This document shows, piece by piece, positions 10,804 to 21,650 of a stretch of DNA of 64,000 nucleotides (positions are counted from its first letter, which is position 1; each line of letters begins with the position of its first letter). Both the position numbers and the translations under genes were made by a program. Location: positions 73,307,449 to 73,371,448 of the forward strand of contig NC_071355.1 in NCBI RefSeq assembly GCF_943734655.1, in the 5' to 3' direction. Below the pieces are notes generated by a model, which saw only the letters and a list, made by a program, of their open reading frames with translations, made no database searches and was not told the origin of the DNA. This stretch comes from Sabethes cyaneus. Lineage: Eukaryota > Arthropoda > Insecta > Diptera > Culicidae.

Positions 10804-13440
10804 TGATTAAACAAAATTGTGTGTGTTTTTGTTTTCAAAGCATATGCTAACTACATACCAGAAATATTTGGACATCGTTCAAATATGCGGCGACCAACTA
10901 GGAAAAGAATCATTATATTCGCTCAAGGAGCAGTCCTATGTTTCATCCGTGCGAGCAGAGATATTGCGAAAAGAATTAAAATATAGGTTTTGTCCGGTCT
11001 CCACGGTCAGACTGCAATTTGTAAGTTATCCTTGAATGTGTATGTATGTACTGCAAAGCCACCATCAGCTGAAGGATTTATCTACGGGTGCAAAAAGAAT
11101 AACTATAGAGTCGAAATTGTTTTACACAGCAACTTTCACGTCAATATAATTTAAAAAAGACCAAAAGAGATTGGGTGGAAAATTAACCAACATAGATAAA
11201 ACATCTTACCATATCTGTAAATTATTTTGCAGTTTTTCACCACTATTAATGTTAATCTAGCCAAGTTCATAAAGAGAAGAAATTAGTAATAGTAATATTT
11301 AAGTGCGGATAAAAGGATCAAGCAGCACTTGTAGCAAACTGAGCCTCACCTAAAATCAGCCTAAAGCCCTCAGGTGCACTTGGGCGTAAGCTTTTAGCGG
11401 CTTTCACAGTCAATGGGTTCATTTAGGTCTTTTCTGTGCCTCCGAAACAGCTGCGAAATTTAATCTCAGGTGATAGCGACTGGTTCCGTTTCAATTAGCC
11501 GCGGTCTACCTTAACCCATTTGCAGCTGGCAGCACTTTTCCTATCTCAAACGCCTAATGAGCTGCCCGCCACCCGACCCACTCACTATCTATTCTGTCGG
11601 AAAGCCAACAACTAGCTGCGCTCACGGTACATTGATTTAATTGAATTATAAAATAATCATTATTGAGAAAATGCACTCCTCTGCAAGAGGATGCCTCGGT
11701 TCCATCAACCGCGCTCGCATGAGCTGAGTCCTTTAATTAAATCATTCGAGTAGCTTAGCTTGTTTAGTTTGCTCATATTTCAATCAATTTTCCTCTAGAA
11801 TATCTGTTTAACTTCTCTGCGAGTACCCGGAGCACTATAAGGCCACAAGTGGAAGATGAATATTTGCATATACTTATGCAAACAGCATCATCGATAACAA
11901 CTAGCGCACGGTTGCGAGACAGCTATGGCTGCTATGGGTGCTTAGTAGATAAGTTTAGTCTGAACGGGAAAACGTGAGCTGATGGGGTTGATGATTTCAT
12001 TCAATTTACTCTACTAAGCAGAAACGATACTTGCGTTTACTTGCGATAGGAGGGTGAAACAAATAGATTCACATAATCAATTATTTCCATCTGGATGCTG
12101 CTGAAGAAAGCATATCTGGTTCTGCGAAGATAACCACGGTCGGGTGGTGTAATTTACATATGCATTGTTTGAAAGCTCACAGATATGACTGGGTCTGTTC
12201 AGCCGGTATCAACATAAACGAAGTCTTCAAGCTTTGCAGTACTACATACTATTGTTCTCTCTATCAAAATTTTCCTGCAGTCCTTCCGGACTGAACTGTC
12301 CAAACATTCAACAACATTGTTGCAGACGTGTTAAGATCATTCGTTCAAACAATATTGTTTCAAAAAACGCATCACACCTCTCGAGTGAGTGAAATTTCCG
12401 TCCAAAACCTAGAAATGATTTCGGGCTATTCAGTCGCTCCGTTTGTCCACCGAGACAAACGGCAAGCATGGCAAGCGGTAAACAATTTTGCACACCAAAA
12501 ATGCACCCAAGAGATTTCCGCAAACGGCGGCGGTGCACTCACTGTTTGACCAGTAAAGGGCAGTAATTTGCATAAAATCCGTTTAAAGCTTGCCTTATTC
12601 ATTCCGTTCCTTCCGGTAGAATCTATTCGAATCTCCATAAGCGTGAGTGAGGACCCGATGACAATGATGCTCATATTCATCCGGCTTGGTAGAGCAGGAA
12701 GCAAAGGATACCAGCCAGCAGTAGTGACATAATCATATTGCAATCATGCAGGCCACCGAGCTCGGTTCTGCTGCCGGCCGGTCCCGGTATTTTGCCCTTC
12801 GGCCACTGGCGGAACGATACCGGCTGTGCTCGGTGAGTCCAGACGACGACGACAGGATGGCCATTTATTCATTCGTTTTGTCTGCCAACGGGATTTTTGT
12901 TGTCCGCTGTGCTGTGCACTGTGAAAAGAAGGCGAACATAAACCGTATCAAAATAATCCCTGACGATATTCACAGGGCGATTTTATGCTACAAGTATTGA
13001 TTGTCTGTTATACGAGTGAGGATTTGTTAGCATAAATTGTGTTCACGCCTGAGCGAGTGCAGAACAACATATGAAAAAGGTTGGAAATCTAACCAAACCT
13101 AGTGAAAGCTTAGTTTTTCAAATACGCCTAATATTTACCGAAAACAAATGTTTATTTTTATTTAATTTTTTTATGTTTTGATAATTTCATAAGCAATATC
13201 GCGCGGTTTAGGGCCTATTACGGTCTCAATCGACTTATCAATGGCACACTATCGTGTGAGGTAGGACACCATTACCGCTAGCCACAGAGCCACGGGACAC
13301 ATCCATAGGTTTTATTCTGGACCAATCTTTTTGTCCAGTGAAACATTTTTTCGTAGAACCGGGGAAATCCCAGTTAGTTTTTGCAAAGGCTTGACGAAAA
13401 ATAGAATTTCGGATTCTTGACATTTTATCTAACTTTCCAG
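10804..13440. other. Unrecognised, mostly single-copy-looking DNA
   Basis: About 2.6 kb with no supported exon. The 11320-13020 part has balanced composition and no internal repeats. Small frames occur at 12328-12549 (+), 12426-12743 (-) and 12746-13000 (+) but show no domains. It may be host intergenic or intronic sequence between TE blocks. Confidence 0.3.
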
Positions 13441-13469
13441 TCTGTTTTGGAGATCATAACAGTTTTTTT

Positions 13470-13548
13470 AATTCTTTTCGACGTTTCGACTTTATATTTA
13501 AGTCTTTTTCAAGGATTAAATACAAAATCGAAACGTCGGAAAGAATTA
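13470..13548. repeat. Short inverted repeat
   Basis: 'cttttcgacgtttcga' at 13473-13488 and its near-complement 'tcgaaacgtcggaaag' at 13528-13543 form a hairpin with a ~40 nt loop. The flanks ('aacagttt' and 'cctgtt') extend the pairing loosely. It is probably the core of a small MITE. No TSD found. Confidence 0.5.
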
Positions 13549-14249
13549 AGATCCTGTTCTGATTTCATAACAGGTTGAAAAGCCGGGTAAAATGCGAAAA
13601 ATCGAGATCAAAAAGCCACCAACCGGAAAATAGAGTTATTTGCAAAAAATCTCGCACGCGTTTTAAATAATTACCTTTAAGAAAAGTAAATTTATTTACC
13701 ACAAACAAAGTTTCAAAGCAAATTAAATGCCAACTTTGAGTTTTACGGCAATCAATCACCAACTAGTTTTACGGCTTAACTATTTGCTTGCTTGCAAAAC
13801 GCTTTTTGCTTTCCCTTCTTCCGGATGATGTTTTCATCTTAGGTGACTTTAGCATGGGTTTATTGTAAGGCCCCTCATTTACCCTCCCTTCTTGCTGAAT
13901 TCTATATTTACCCTCTGAAGCCTTTCGACAATGCAACAATGTCCTTCCTATAGTTAAGTGTACTGGTCAGAGGAACGAATGAGTCCTTGCCAGGGACAGC
14001 TATAATATGGGATAGTACTGGCAGCGAGGAATGAGTGGGTAAAAGTAGATCAAGCTTTGAAGGAAGGGTAAACCCCCAATACATACAAGCACGCATAAAA
14101 TTTAATAAGCATATCACTCATTCAATAGCGATTATAGCAGAAATAAATGCAGTGGTCATGCAGCAAACACCCGGGCGATATCGCAACAGATCAACTATAC
14201 TGGTCGCAGTGATGAGCCCACCAAAAAAAAAAAAAAAGGATCAGTTTCT
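13549..14249. other. Unrecognised sequence beside the BEL/Pao relic
   Basis: No defended gene. The minus frame at 13908-14117 (69 codons) lies where the 3' part of the neighbouring BEL/Pao relic would continue, but I cannot match it to a motif. A poly(A) run of about 14 sits at 14223-14236. Confidence 0.3.
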
Positions 14250-15010
14250 AGTCCGACCAACAGATTTCTTAGTAGTTAATGTGACTTTGGTGGTGTTTTC
14301 TATAAACACCTCCACAGCTTATACGATGCGCTCCCACGCGCCTCCAAAGTGCAATGACGTTGGTGGGTTAAATAGCCATCTGGTGTGTGTTTCAATGTTG
14401 TGCAGTGTCTTTTAGCTTCCGAATGACTCCGATCAACTTCTTGCGGCGTTTAGATATTATCTCCAATGTGGAAACTCTTCTGACAGTCAAGTTTTTAGTA
14501 ACTAGAATGCATGAATACGTTGTGAGGCCATGTGCATCTTAGAGCTGTATTGGCCTCACGTTAAGACAGGTGATCAAAACACGTTTTTTAGTTCTCTTTC
14601 CAACAATATGCGTCGGTCCGAAGTAATCTATTCCGTGATAAGAAAAAGGACAACATAATGTCAGCAATAATAACTTCTGTAACTGGATAGCGCTTAGGTA
14701 ACTTAGGTGCTTCCAAAGAGATTCCTCCACTAATTCGCAGTCATCTATGCGACCACTTATTCGCAGTAAGACACCATCGACGAGCAATGAAGTATACTCA
14801 AACTCAAAGAGCTATTTTTAGGTGACACGGTCTTCTTCAGCACAGGTTTAGGTTTTCCAACATGGTGACTTAAGCGGCGAACGCTTCGTCTTGAACGAGT
14901 TGTAGCTGAAGACTTCCATTTCTTTCAGTTTTCAGCCAATCGGCAGTCCAATAATATTGGGTCCTTCATCTTTTCTTAAGTAAATTCGCAGGAAATCATT
15001 TAATTAACGC
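14250..15010 (-). pseudogene. BEL/Pao LTR retrotransposon pol relic (integrase region)
   Basis: Reading the minus strand from about 15010, the translation passes through the stretch before and inside a BEL/Pao integrase. LLVDGVLLRISGRIDDCEL lies near 14790-14730, then the block SYHGIDYFGPTHIVGKRTKK (14640-14580) followed by VLITCLNVRPIQL, and further down (about 14380-14330) a damaged FNPPTS-H-GGAWER-type integrase motif in another frame. Stops and frameshifts are frequent (near 14880, 14540, 14440 and 14370). No LTRs were identified. Family assignment is from motif order; BEL/Pao is preferred over Gypsy because of the 'GxDYFGP' and 'CLxxRxIxL' wording. Confidence 0.75.
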
Positions 15011-15612
15011 AGCAATGACCGTTCTTCAGAACTGATCGTTTAAGCAATATCACCAATGTTGGAAGCAACAACTTGCCGCTTATCTGCTGATTTACTATTG
15101 TTTTTGCTCAAAGGTTAGATGTTACATATAACAAAACTACAGCCGTGAAAACAGAACAGGTCTTGCTAATTTTCATTCAGCTTAAACTAGTAACTTTGCC
15201 CTCGGATGACAAAGGCAAAACCAGTGAAAGTGGGAACGTCAATGACAGTAATCCTGGATTCGAATATAATGTTCTAACCTCTCCGGAATGATAAAGCTAT
15301 GTAAAACCTGCATACCAGACCGCCCCCACCCCCTGAAGACCCTGCGTTTTCATTTTTTCAGCGTATCATTGCGGGACATCGGGACAAAATTAAACATACA
15401 TCTTTGCGGTGTTTTCTTAATTGATCTAAAACAAAACTTTCCTGAAAACTTCAGCTTTTTATCGCTGCTGGAAAAAGTTTGGGGCTTAATGGGATAAAAC
15501 AACTAGTTTTTAAAATTGCAAAATCTCGATGGCGCCTATTATATTAATATCCACGATAAAACTTAATGCGCATATGCCGCACAACTACGGTGACTGCTGA
15601 AAATTTATTAAT
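15011..15612. other. Unrecognised sequence
   Basis: No gene or clear repeat boundary. The first part may still belong to the upstream end of the BEL/Pao relic, but I could not follow its frame. Confidence 0.3.
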
Positions 15613-17330
15613 TACTAGCTGACCCGACAAACTTTGTATTGCCACAAATTAAACAGTGTTGTACATAAACCGTGAATCTTGGATGGTCTTTGTCACAATC
15701 TCGAATTTTGCAAGTTTCTGAGGAGTTCAACCTTAGATGATTCATTTTGGTAGTTACGTAACTATGAAATCATGTTTTGCGGAACACCAATTCTCAGTTG
15801 ATAACAACGCGGAATATACACACTTAACAAAAAACACCGAGCTCGGCATAATTTTGCCAAAATCTCAACGGTCGACCGTTCGGTAAAAATTTTTATGTTG
15901 CCAAACGTTACTAAAAATCCGTAAACGTCAATATACACCATCGACATTTTTACCGAACGTTCGGCTGTTGAGATTTCGGCAAAATTTTGCCGAACTCGGT
16001 GCTTATTTTTAAGTGTGTAGAGTTTCGCAGAATACCATTTCGCGAAAAACCTTATTGGGGATGTACCATTTCACGGAAAATCATATCGTGGAAAGTACCA
16101 TTTCGCAGGGGTGATCCTCTCCTTACTCGCTGTCGCTCGTTCGAAACCAACTGAAGGAAAGTAATAGAGGTCAGTAGACCTAGGAAAACCAACAAACCTA
16201 GCCAGAAGTGATTTATGCGGGGGGAGGCTGCTCCTTCCAACCAGTGGCCGGTACTTCCGACGGCGCGTCGCCGAGAACACTCGCGGCCTGCGGCCATCTC
16301 GCCCAGAATCATCTAGTGCTAAAGGTAGTTTTTGGTGGTCTTGTTATTGGCTAATGTTTTAAGGAAGAGTCTAACCAACGACACTCACTGATTACGTGAA
16401 ACGTGTGTCGCTGGTTTAATGATGACAAGTTCTCGCGAGCTACTGAGTTGCCATGGCCAGTCTCTCAGTTCAGAACTAGCAAGCTTACCGGTCTTGCGAC
16501 AGAACATTGTCCGTGTAAATAACATCTTCGGAATCTCGGTTTCGTACAAGATGATATTTAATCTCGGAGTACTTGCTCTGCAATCGTGGAGCACAAATAG
16601 TACGCAGACTGCAGTATCTCAAAAAGAGGAGATCTGGTTGGCGTCGCCGATCAGGGTACTAGGTTCATAAACCTAGTCATCCCTGATTGGCACGTGTCTC
16701 GCTCCAGCTACCAGCTTATCACGTCCTCAATAAGTGACTGGTAAGCTTGAAGCGTCTAGTAAAAATAATACAACGGGGCATACCACAATAGTTCAAAATA
16801 CTGGACGCAGTGGTAAGAGTATCCAACAGAAGAGAAAGGAAGAGTCTAAAATTTCTCAAGTTCGATTGGTTTTTGAGTTACGCAAAAAATTTTGTTTTAT
16901 TTGTATGAGAGTGATGGGTCTCAAACCATCATAAAATAAATTCATGCCTCCAGAATCCCCCACATGGCAAATTTGGTTCCATTTGCTTGATTAGTACTCG
17001 AGATATGAGGAAAATTTGTATTTCATTTGTGTGAGAGGTCATACTTCGCCATGGAAAAAATTCCTGCCTCTTAAAACCCAAACATGCCAAATGTGGTTCC
17101 ATTTTCTTCATTAGTTCTCGAGTTATGCAGAAATTTGTATTTCATTTGTATAGGAGCCCCCGTATTAGGGGAGAGGGGTCTCTTATCATCAAACTCTATC
17201 AAGACCCCAAAAACTCCTGCATACACGTATACATTTTCACGCCAATCGGTTCAGTAGTTTTTGATTGTATAAGGAACATACAGACAGACAGAAATTCATA
17301 TTTGTATGTAAGATTCTATGGGATATTTTA
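15613..17330. mobile_element. Old dispersed repeat ('ctgacccgacaaac ... cagacagacag')
   Basis: The left end 'tagctgacccgacaaacttt' (15616-15635) and the right end with 'tcggttcagtagtttttgattgtataagg' followed by 'cagacagacag' (about 17242-17292) are phrases I associate with a very widespread insect repeat. The interior has repeated 'ttcgtattgcc/ccatttcgc' and 'tatttcatttgt' phrases and two near-copies of a ~100 bp segment: 'catgcctccagaatcccccacatggc' near 16943 and 'cctgcctcttaaaacccaaacatgcc' near 17063. A TA-flanked MITE has inserted at 15819-16017. No intact frame remains. The class of the element is not established by what I see. Confidence 0.55.
15819..16017. mobile_element. TA-flanked MITE (Tc1/mariner-like)
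   Basis: Terminal inverted repeats begin 'cacacttaa' and end 'ttaagtgtg', and the complementarity continues through the words 'caccgagctcggc' and 'aatctcaac' to give arms of about 80 bp. The dinucleotide TA flanks both ends (15817-15818 and 16018-16019), as expected for a Tc1/mariner-type target duplication. 199 bp, non-coding. Confidence 0.85.
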
Positions 17331-17839
17331 TTATGGTTGACTATTCGCGTTGACGGAGTTACGGTATTGCCACATCTGGCAGTAAATCTGGCAGAGCAAG
17401 CTGTACGCTTTACAGCTTTGTGGGGAAAACTTCATTAAATTATGACGATAGCTGTCAAGTAACGAAAAGTATAATCGGTATTATTGCTACTTTGTGCAGA
17501 ATGTGATAAGACTAATGAGCTTATAAACTGATTCTTAAAGAAGTAATGAAAAACTTCTGAAGAGTGGGCCTTTTGACGTAGAACTACGTCTTTCAGGAAG
17601 GTAGCTGGTATAGGGGGTAATTCCGAAAAAGCTTTCTCGAAAAGTGGTCAGGTTTTGAACGCTAATAGCTTAGTGGTTTCCCGAACGATTTTCAATATTC
17701 TTACGCCAATCGATTGGAAAATCTTCTAAGAATTGGCTCAAATGAAGAAAAGTATGGATTCTTGATGTTGAACTATTAAAAAAATTGAAAATAATGAATC
17801 TATGTTTTACCAGAATTCTCGCTTCGTGATTGGTTGGAA

Positions 17840-18180
17840 GATTCTTTACGATGATCCAAACCTATACCAATTTGATATCTGTGCTTGGGAAGTAAGTCAA
17901 AACAAGTGACAAAGATTCCTCATTTCAACAAGATTTCTTAACACCGGGATTAAACCTAGACCATTTTGACGTCCTTGCTTGGGAAGTACGCCAGAAAGAG
18001 TGACAAAGCCCGCTCGTGCCAACAGATTTCTTACGAACGCGATTAAACCTAGTCCAATTTGATGTTTGCGTTAGGGAAGTGTGCAAGAAAAAATGACATA
18101 AGTTCGTTGTCCCAACAGATCGCAAATTCTTTACTGCGAGACGATTAAACCTAGCCGAATTTGGTATCTGTGTTGGAAAA
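17840..18180. repeat. ~93 bp degenerate tandem repeat, about 3.5 units
   Basis: The anchor 'aaacctaNNccaattt' recurs at 17858, 17952, 18045 and 18147, i.e. at 94, 93 and 102 bp spacing. Each unit continues with 'gat(a/g)tctgtgcttgggaagt', 'gacaaag' and 'caacagatttctta'. Divergence between units is high, so the array is old. Confidence 0.8.
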
Positions 18181-18599
18181 ATGAACTACAGCTGTAGTGT
18201 ATGGTTATAATACGACTCTGTATAAATACGCATGCTTGCCCCATTAGAAGTGTAGTGAAAAGATGTGCTGTTGATAAAATAGGATTGAATTGGTAAAATT
18301 CCTTCAACGGAACCATGGGTAATAAAAACAATCTTTAATTTCTGTAAGGTAGCAGGAAAGCAATAATTGTTTCCAAATGCACATAGAAATAACTCTGAAA
18401 TCTTTTGAGAATTGAACGCATGCAATGTTACTACTTTGATATATGTTACATACAACGCATGTAGCATGTATATGTTGCATATAGCATGTATACATGAAGA
18501 ATCGAATGATTACAAGCATGGATACATGCTACTATCACTACAAAGAGACTTACGTAGTCCTGCGTCACCTGTAGATGCGGTCGTGTCTTGTACACAACC
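18181..18599. other. Unrecognised AT-rich sequence
   Basis: No supported gene. A run around 18440-18515 is rich in 'gcatgta/tacatg' palindromic words ('catgtagcatgtatatgttgcat'), probably low-complexity. Confidence 0.3.
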
Positions 18600-19274
18600 C
18601 CTCTGATTTTTTCGTTGAAAGCAGTTTTATAGCGGCCATAAGGAAGTTTTGGTGGAGCTCATAATTTTATTAGCGGTTTTATGAAATTTATTCACTGTGA
18701 GGGGAAAAAAGCTTCTCGTTTGAAGAGTAGATGTTCAGGTGTTCCAAAAGATTAGGACAGTTAATTTTTCCGATCAGAAGTTTGGCGACAAACAAGACTT
18801 GATCTGTCCTATGCCTATCCTAAAGCATTTCGAGTCCTAGCAATTTGCAACGTGTATCGTATAGAGGCACATCCGACGCGAGTTACTCCAGGATAGCATC
18901 CGAAGAACATAGCGTATGAAACTTTCAGCACCACTTCGATCCTTGCAATCCAGTTTGCTTGAAACGAACATCAGCAAGGTACAATGAACGCAAGCAGTGC
19001 GGATTCCGAACTCATTAGCAATTTTGAAGATGAATCCGAGTTGCCTATTAGCCCTCGAGATACTTAGCATCCTCGAAATGCAAACGAAAGGTGAGTGTAG
19101 AATCAAGAATGACTCCTAGGTCACAAATGTGATCACCTCGTTGCAATGCGTGACTCAAAATAGAGTAATCGAAGGTAATCCGGTTCACATGGCGGTGAAA
19201 TGTGCTTGAGTTAAACTTGAGCACACTAATTGTTAATAAATTATTCGTGCATCACGCTTGAAAGAAGTTAACTA

Positions 19275-20709
19275 GGGTATGTTGCTACTTCGTCGTAATT
19301 GCCTATTCCCGTCCTATCCAACGCAAATTATTAAAAATATCAGCATTTTTATGATACTCAATGCAAAACTAATTATTCCCTAATATTTTAGTTTATTTTC
19401 TATCATACGTGATCAATCAAAGTGAGCTGAGATCTATTTAAGGCGGAACCGAAAGTGGCTAACGTTATTGTGTTAGTGCGACAAACACTGTACTGTACAT
19501 CTCATGTGTTCGTTAAAAACCTAAACGTTTATTTGAATATTGCATTAGTATTGGTAATATATGTCAAATAGCGGAGCTTGCAAACATAAACAGCTGATCC
19601 GCAGCCAACCGCACTGACTACAAACATCCCGAAAAAGGGTTTGTTTTCTTTATCAAGGCATTCCGATTCAATCAAAATTAACAGCAGCAACTGAATAATG
19701 CGTAGGATCACTAGGATGTTTAATTAAACCGTTTGCATCGGATTGCGTTTTTGATTCCTGCGTTTGCGTTTTGTTTGTTTATTTCACTCTAAGCTCATCG
19801 ATGCGGCGAAAGTTGAAAGCTCTTTAAAAGCTCATTGATGTGACGAAAGTTTGATACTGTGTTGCTGCTTTTTCCGAAATCGCTAGTTCAACGAAATATG
19901 TGCGTAACCAAATATCTATTAACTAATTCCAAATTATACATTGGTCGCTTTTATGAACACGTAATGATCGATATGTTCAGTTAAATTTATTTTCCATTAG
20001 CAATTATGTTTTGCTGAGCGTTTATTGATACACAGCAGATCGATAAATTGAATTACAAGTTTTAGTAAATTATAACAGCGCTGGAAGCACTGATTACGTG
20101 GCGAAAGCGTGCTCTGCCAATACAGATGCATTTTTAAGGCGCAAAACAATACATGCTTCGAATGGTAGCCATTTATCCAGCCATCTTTGAGCCACTTTCG
20201 GTTTCCCCTTAAATGCTTTTTATCATTAAAGAAGTCCTACCACCCAAATTTCCTACGTTTTTTCGTGCGACGAAGAAGAAAATGTCGACTAATCGTTTTA
20301 ATTTCCGTCATTCATAAATGAAAATAACTCACGCAAGGCTTTGTCGATATTTTACAGCCAGGAAAACTTGCCTGACCTGCAGAAATTTTGCAGAATAACA
20401 TTTGGCATGCCGTCCTACTCAAATACATGCGCGTTAGCTTCGTAAACATTGTTGTGATTTTTAGTTCGGACGATGAAAAATTTTGATGGACGGATATTAA
20501 AACGGTACGACGAATTTAAGAAATAAAGTCAGTTGCGTAATTTCAATTTAATAATCGTTTTTCAGTGATTTCAAAGTTCATAGATTGAAAGGTAAGTGTG
20601 CTTTAGTCAAATCTGCACAAGAACTTTTGGAGTATTCATTAAATCCAACCAACAAATGATGAAAATTAAAATGGTTTTACTCAATACGACGGGGATTAGA
20701 AATAAACCC
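19275..20709 (+). mobile_element. TA-flanked non-autonomous element, copy 1 (itself interrupted)
   Basis: Begins 'gggtatgttgctacttcg' and ends 'ttagaaataaaccc', with TA on each side (19273-19274 and 20710-20711). Without its inserted 767 bp element and the extra TTAA it is 664 bp. It matches copies at 44669-45340 (+) and 36246-36865 (-) along the full length, including 'attgcctattcccgtcctat', 'gagctgagatctat', 'cttgcctgacctgcagaaat' and 'gtgatttttagttcggacga'. The termini pair only over about five bases (GGGT...ACCC). No coding capacity. It sits inside the Jockey relic, in which host sequence is continuous when it is removed. Confidence 0.85.
19442..20208. mobile_element. TTAA-flanked element (piggyBac-like MITE)
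   Basis: Terminal inverted repeats GGCGGAACCGAAAGTGGCT (left) and, read in from the right, GGGGAAACCGAAAGTGGCT agree at 17 of 19 positions. TTAA lies at both ends (19438-19441 and 20209-20212), the target preference of piggyBac-type transposases. Comparison with the uninterrupted copy at 44669 shows the host reads 'atctatctaaatgctttt' where this element splits 'atctatttaa' from 'ttaaatgctttt'. 767 bp with no transposase frame, so it depends on another element. Confidence 0.9.
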
Positions 20710-21650
20710 TAGTTGCTGTAATTTCAGACGGTCTAGTACGGTTTTTGCACGGAAATACATCTTTACATCAGCATAAAATAAGCGACATCCAGATGGTAGC
20801 AATATAGTGTCAAAATCAAAGGGCCCAAGATGCATCCTTGTGCAACTCTGAGGCATTTGAAAATCCGCAAATGAGCATCACATCCACGCCACGCAGGTTT
20901 TTGAGGTAGCTTGCGAGTTGGCACGAAATAAGAAATTAGATATTTCACAATCTGAGTAAAGTGGCTCACAGCGTCATTGACGTTCACAAACAATTCAGGA
21001 CAACTCACGACGCTTGATAAAATAATTGTAACTTCAAGGGTGATCAGCGTCATTCACAACAACGGGTTCGGCAGCATCCTGTACCGAACAATTCGGACTG
21101 GTACTTTCGTTGGTCGAAACCTCTCGAGAAGTCGAGAGTTTCTGCTAACTACTGGGTTAATCTGTGCGAGACCTTATAAGGAAAAGCCGTCAAGGAGAGA
21201 AGTTCAAGCGGCTGGAATACTCGATAATAGCATCAGGTCGGAAAGACTGAGATTAAAATAAACAGCCTCGACAGAAAAAATGTGATCCTCAATGCAAATC
21301 CGATTCCCTTTAAAGTAGGTAAATGACATCGACACTTATCGTTTGACCTGAAAACGTCACTTTTACCCATATTTGCACAAGCGTATTACGGGTCGGGATG
21401 GATTCAATAAAAGCATTTAACCTAGTTGAAACCGTGGCCAGCACACCGCCGTTATGCCGTTAATTTGTTGCTATTGTGTGAGCTCCGATCACAACAGAAT
21501 ACCGGGAATGAACTGCCAAACAGCTGCGCTGAATAGATTTTTTCGTCGAGCCAGGTTTCGGTGAGAACGATTCCGCAACAACTACAAAAAAGTAGTAAGT
21601 TTTTGTTCGCAGTCCCCGCACGTTTTGGTAAAAAACCAACAAAATCTCTT

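Larger units (their letters stand above)
18600..21650 (-). pseudogene. Jockey-like non-LTR retrotransposon relic, split by nested insertions
   Basis: On the minus strand the element starts near 21645 with an AP-endonuclease N-terminus (VFYQNVRGLRTKT, then GGVLATVSTRLNAFIES and IWVKVTFSGQTI near 21440-21340). It continues through a shortened middle to RT motif B (QGCILGPLILTLYCYHLDVA, 20860-20790). Motif C immediately after reads YAD-VKMYF, where one aspartate codon of YADD is lost (about 20770-20745). The frame is then cut by the insertion at 19275-20709 and resumes at 19270 with SVLKFNSSTFHRHVNRITF, DLGVILDSTLTF (about 19130-19090) and SRANRQLGFIFKIANEF (19060-19010). It runs on to RTDQVLFVAKLL near 18800. 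Stops, frameshifts and a deletion between endonuclease and RT make it non-functional. Confidence 0.85.
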
